A DNA stretch of 64,000 nt, taken from Tenacibaculum ovolyticum DSM 18103 (lineage in GTDB: Bacteria; Bacteroidota; Bacteroidia; Flavobacteriales; Flavobacteriaceae). A program made the translations under genes and the position numbers. The first letter of the stretch is position 1, and each line of letters starts with the position of its first letter. Below, piece by piece: positions 62,010 through 64,000 of the stretch. Where the stretch lies: the NCBI RefSeq assembly GCF_000430545.1, contig NZ_KE387163.1, forward strand, positions 712,439-776,438. The letters run 5' to 3'. Under the pieces are notes generated by a model. It was given only the letters and a program-made list of their open reading frames with translations, was not told the origin of the DNA and did no database searches.

Positions 62010-62996
62010 TTATTTTCTAGCTAACTTACGCAAGGTAACCCATTGTTTCATCATTTCACGAGCATCTGTTGCTGGGTAGCCTACTACTGTCTTTCCTGCT
62101 GGCACGTCTGCAATAACACCCGATCCTGCTCCTACTTTTGCTCCAGAATGAATCGTTGTATGATCTTTAATAGAAGCACTTCCTCCAATAATAACACCAT
62201 CACCTAAAGTAACTGAACCTGCTAACCCACTATTTCCGGCCATAATACAAAACCTACCTAGTACAGAATTATGTCCTATCTGTACCAAATTATCAATTTT
62301 ACATCCATCTCCTAAAATAGTAGCGCTAAATTTTCCTCTATCTACACATGAACTTGCTCCGATTTCAACTTGATTACCTATTATAACATTTCCTATATGC
62401 GGAATTTTTGTTAATCCTTGTTCACTTGGCCTATATCCAAATCCATCTGCACCAATACTCACATTTGCATGAAAAATACAGTTTTTTCCTATTTCACTTC
62501 GCTCCCTTATTACAGTTCCAGACCAAATAACAGTATTATCTCCAATTATAGAATCATCAAAAATTGAAACATTTGGGTATATAACTACTCCGTTTCCTAT
62601 AACTACGTTTTTTCCGATATAGCTATTTGCACCTATTGTACATTTTTCACCTAATTTAACAGAACTATCAATTACTGCTGTTGGGTGAATAGCGATTTCA
62701 ATATATGGTGCTTCAGGCTGAAAGGCTTCTAATAAAGTAGCCATCGCTAAATCTGCATTCGCAACTTTTATAAACGCTTTATTTTCTCCTGGTTGAATAT
62801 CTAATTTATTATCTATGATGGCAGCACTTGCATTAGACTTTTCCCATAAACGTGTAAATTTCTTATTGCCAATAAAAGTAATTTCACCTTTTTTTGCCTT
62901 TTCAATCTGTTCTGGAGCAGTAATTTTCTCAGAACAATCTCCTATCAATTCTCCATTAACTAGTGAATTAATTTCTTTTATTGTAAATGATTTCAT
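62010..62996 (-). CDS. lpxD: UDP-3-O-acylglucosamine N-acyltransferase LpxD
   Basis: 328 residues. Adds the N-linked acyl chain in lipid A synthesis. The N-terminal uridine-binding domain (to ~100) precedes the left-handed beta-helix of hexapeptide repeats (IGANSYIGKNVVIGNGVVI..., ILGDGCKIDNLVQIGHNSV). The catalytic histidine region is in NLVQIGHNSVLG, and the second in HANVSIGADGFGY. The helical tail VGYPATDAREMMKQWVTLRKL is as in LpxD. It is solitary here, not next to lpxC/fabZ; Bacteroidetes often carry more than one lpxD-like gene, so this could be the second paralogue. Confidence 0.92.
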   Translation of the reverse strand: MKSFTIKEINSLVNGELIGDCSEKITAPEQIEKAKKGEITFIGNKKFTRLWEKSNASAAIIDNKLDIQPGENKAFIKVANADLAMATLLEAFQPEAPYIEIAIHPTAVIDSSVKLGEKCTIGANSYIGKNVVIGNGVVIYPNVSIFDDSIIGDNTVIWSGTVIRERSEIGKNCIFHANVSIGADGFGYRPSEQGLTKIPHIGNVIIGNQVEIGASSCVDRGKFSATILGDGCKIDNLVQIGHNSVLGRFCIMAGNSGLAGSVTLGDGVIIGGSASIKDHTTIHSGAKVGAGSGVIADVPAGKTVVGYPATDAREMMKQWVTLRKLARK

Positions 62997-63045
62997 GTTG
63001 ATTTCTAGTGGTTAGTTTGCTAAAAATAGTGTTTAATTATTTAAC

Positions 63046-63078
63046 AAAAAAAATCCTGTAACATACAGGATTTTTTTT
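63046..63078. terminator. Terminator of the flavoprotein gene
   Basis: Perfect 15-bp stem AAAAAAAATCCTGTA / TACAGGATTTTTTTT with loop ACA, 21 bp past the stop on the minus strand. Confidence 0.92.
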
Positions 63079-63098
63079 ATTAAATAATTAATTCAAAT

Positions 63099-64000
63099 TT
63101 ACAAGCTAGCCGCCAACCTACTACCTTGGTTAATAGCTCTTTTAGCATCTAACTCTGCAGCTACATCTGCACCACCAATTACATGTGTTTTTATTCCTTT
63201 AGCTTCTAAAGGTTCTAATAATTCTTTAAAAGGAACTTGCCCCGCACATAAAACTATATTATCTACAGCTAATATTTTATGCTCTTCATTTTGAACGTAA
63301 TGTAAACCTTCATCATCTATTTTAGTGTACTGTACTTCACTTATAAAATTTACTTTTTTCTTTTTTAAAACAGAACGATGAATCCAACCTGTAGTTTTAC
63401 CTAACTTACTACCAAATTTACCTTTACTTCGTTTAAACATAAAAATTTCTCTTGGTGATGGATGAATATCTGCTTTCATATTCTCAATACCTGCTCGGGC
63501 TTTCATTGTTTTATCAATTCCCCATTCTTGTAACCAAGCATCTATATTTTGAGAAGTACTTTCACCTTCATGCGCTAAATACTCTGAAATATCAAAGCCT
63601 ATTGCTCCTCCACCAATAACAGCTACACGCTTTCCTACTGGTTTTTTATGCTTAACAACATCTATGTAACTTAATACTTTACTGTGATCTACACCTTCTA
63701 TTCTCGGGGTTCTTGGTATTATACCTGTTGCTAATACAACCTCATCAAATTTCTCGTTAACTAAATCGTCTGCAGAAACTCTTGTATTTAATTTTAAGTT
63801 TACATTATGAAGCGCTATCTGCTTATTATAATACCTAATTGTTTCGTAGAACTCTTCTTTACCTGGTATTTGTTTTGCAATATTAAACTGACCTCCTATT
63901 TCGCTTTCAGCATCAAACAAAGTAACTTCATGACCTCTTTGCGCTGCTATCGTTGCAGCAACCAAACCTGCTGGTCCAGCACCAACAACTGCTATCTTTT
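63099..64000 (-). CDS. NADPH-dependent 2,4-dienoyl-CoA reductase-type flavoprotein, C-terminal part
   Basis: Partial: 5' end beyond the right edge. The visible ~300 residues are the FAD/NAD-binding half: KIAVVGAGPAGLVAATIAAQRG at the window edge, then LFDAESEIGGQFNIAKQIPGKEEF, the NAD(P) fold KRVAVIGGGAIGFDISEYLA, and a C-terminal FAD segment GGADVAAELDAKRAINQGSRLAA. EIGGQFNIAKQIPGKEEF.ETIRYY is typical of FadH/2,4-dienoyl-CoA reductase and related trimethylamine-dehydrogenase-like enzymes. The N-terminal TIM barrel and the Fe-S cysteines that would confirm this are outside. Used in beta-oxidation of unsaturated fatty acids. Confidence 0.88.
   Translation of the reverse strand, partial: KIAVVGAGPAGLVAATIAAQRGHEVTLFDAESEIGGQFNIAKQIPGKEEFYETIRYYNKQIALHNVNLKLNTRVSADDLVNEKFDEVVLATGIIPRTPRIEGVDHSKVLSYIDVVKHKKPVGKRVAVIGGGAIGFDISEYLAHEGESTSQNIDAWLQEWGIDKTMKARAGIENMKADIHPSPREIFMFKRSKGKFGSKLGKTTGWIHRSVLKKKKVNFISEVQYTKIDDEGLHYVQNEEHKILAVDNIVLCAGQVPFKELLEPLEAKGIKTHVIGGADVAAELDAKRAINQGSRLAASL

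Overview
This window comes from a low-GC (roughly 30% by eye) chromosome of the family Flavobacteriaceae. The evidence is the set of type IX secretion (T9SS) sorting domains, lineage-restricted families (DUF4290, DUF6787, DUF6495, a CAL67264-type membrane protein), a two-motif DnaJ, an Asp-type MurA, absence of Shine-Dalgarno sequences, and TAnnTTTG-type -7 promoter elements close to start codons. Tenacibaculum or Polaribacter would fit, but I cannot fix the genus from sequence alone. No plasmid, phage, insertion sequence, CRISPR array, rRNA or tRNA was found. The only classical RNA gene is rnpB.

Layout. 1-7.7 kb: end of an LptF/LptG permease overlapping ribB, then on the minus strand a nitronate monooxygenase, mnmA between two secreted MORN/YwqK-repeat proteins, a HEAT-like protein, a small double-glycine-leader peptide, a sterol-desaturase-family protein and a YkgJ-type protein. 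8.1-13.8 kb: a 1886-residue T9SS cargo with a zincin motif and nine 70-residue tandem repeats. 13.9-21.6 kb: argS, lpdA, a small barrel protein, topB and trmH, with flavobacterial palindromic repeats, one of which lies in frame inside topB. 21.7-23.6 kb: a LytS/LytTR two-component pair. 23.6-32.3 kb (minus): a compact cluster of a small peptide ORF, a lipoprotein, a PsiE-like protein, an RND tripartite efflux system whose TolC carries a binding-protein-like N-domain, and a K+ channel. 32.6-35 kb: sirtuin, DUF6495, and a lipoprotein with a duplicated RskA-like domain. 35-46.4 kb: acnB, rnpB, dnaJ, grpE, a second double-glycine-leader peptide, murA, DUF4290, uvrD/pcrA and a membrane-anchored protein. 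46.5-49.9 kb: sulfurtransferase, a dicarboxylate/amino-acid symporter, DUF937 and DUF6787. 50.1-54.8 kb: an accessory-looking run (CDP-alcohol phosphotransferase-like, small basic protein, VanW, Crp/Fnr, MBL hydrolase, secreted XAC2610-like protein). 55.4-59.6 kb: an M43-type T9SS metalloprotease followed by a 56-residue partner. 60-64 kb (minus): ettA, small membrane protein, lpxD and the C-terminal part of a 2,4-dienoyl-CoA-reductase-type flavoprotein.

Working together: most genes are housekeeping (riboflavin, tRNA modification and charging, envelope synthesis, TCA cycle, chaperones, repair). The accessory content is largely secreted: two large T9SS proteins, two MORN-repeat proteins, several lipoproteins and a set of very small peptides. 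The least explained material is these small peptides: two Cys-rich double-glycine-leader precursors with no transporter nearby, a 48-residue ORF heading the efflux cluster, the 56-residue protease partner, and tiny ORFs beside rnpB and ettA. I regard these as the best candidates for undescribed biology here, but no function can be shown from sequence alone.
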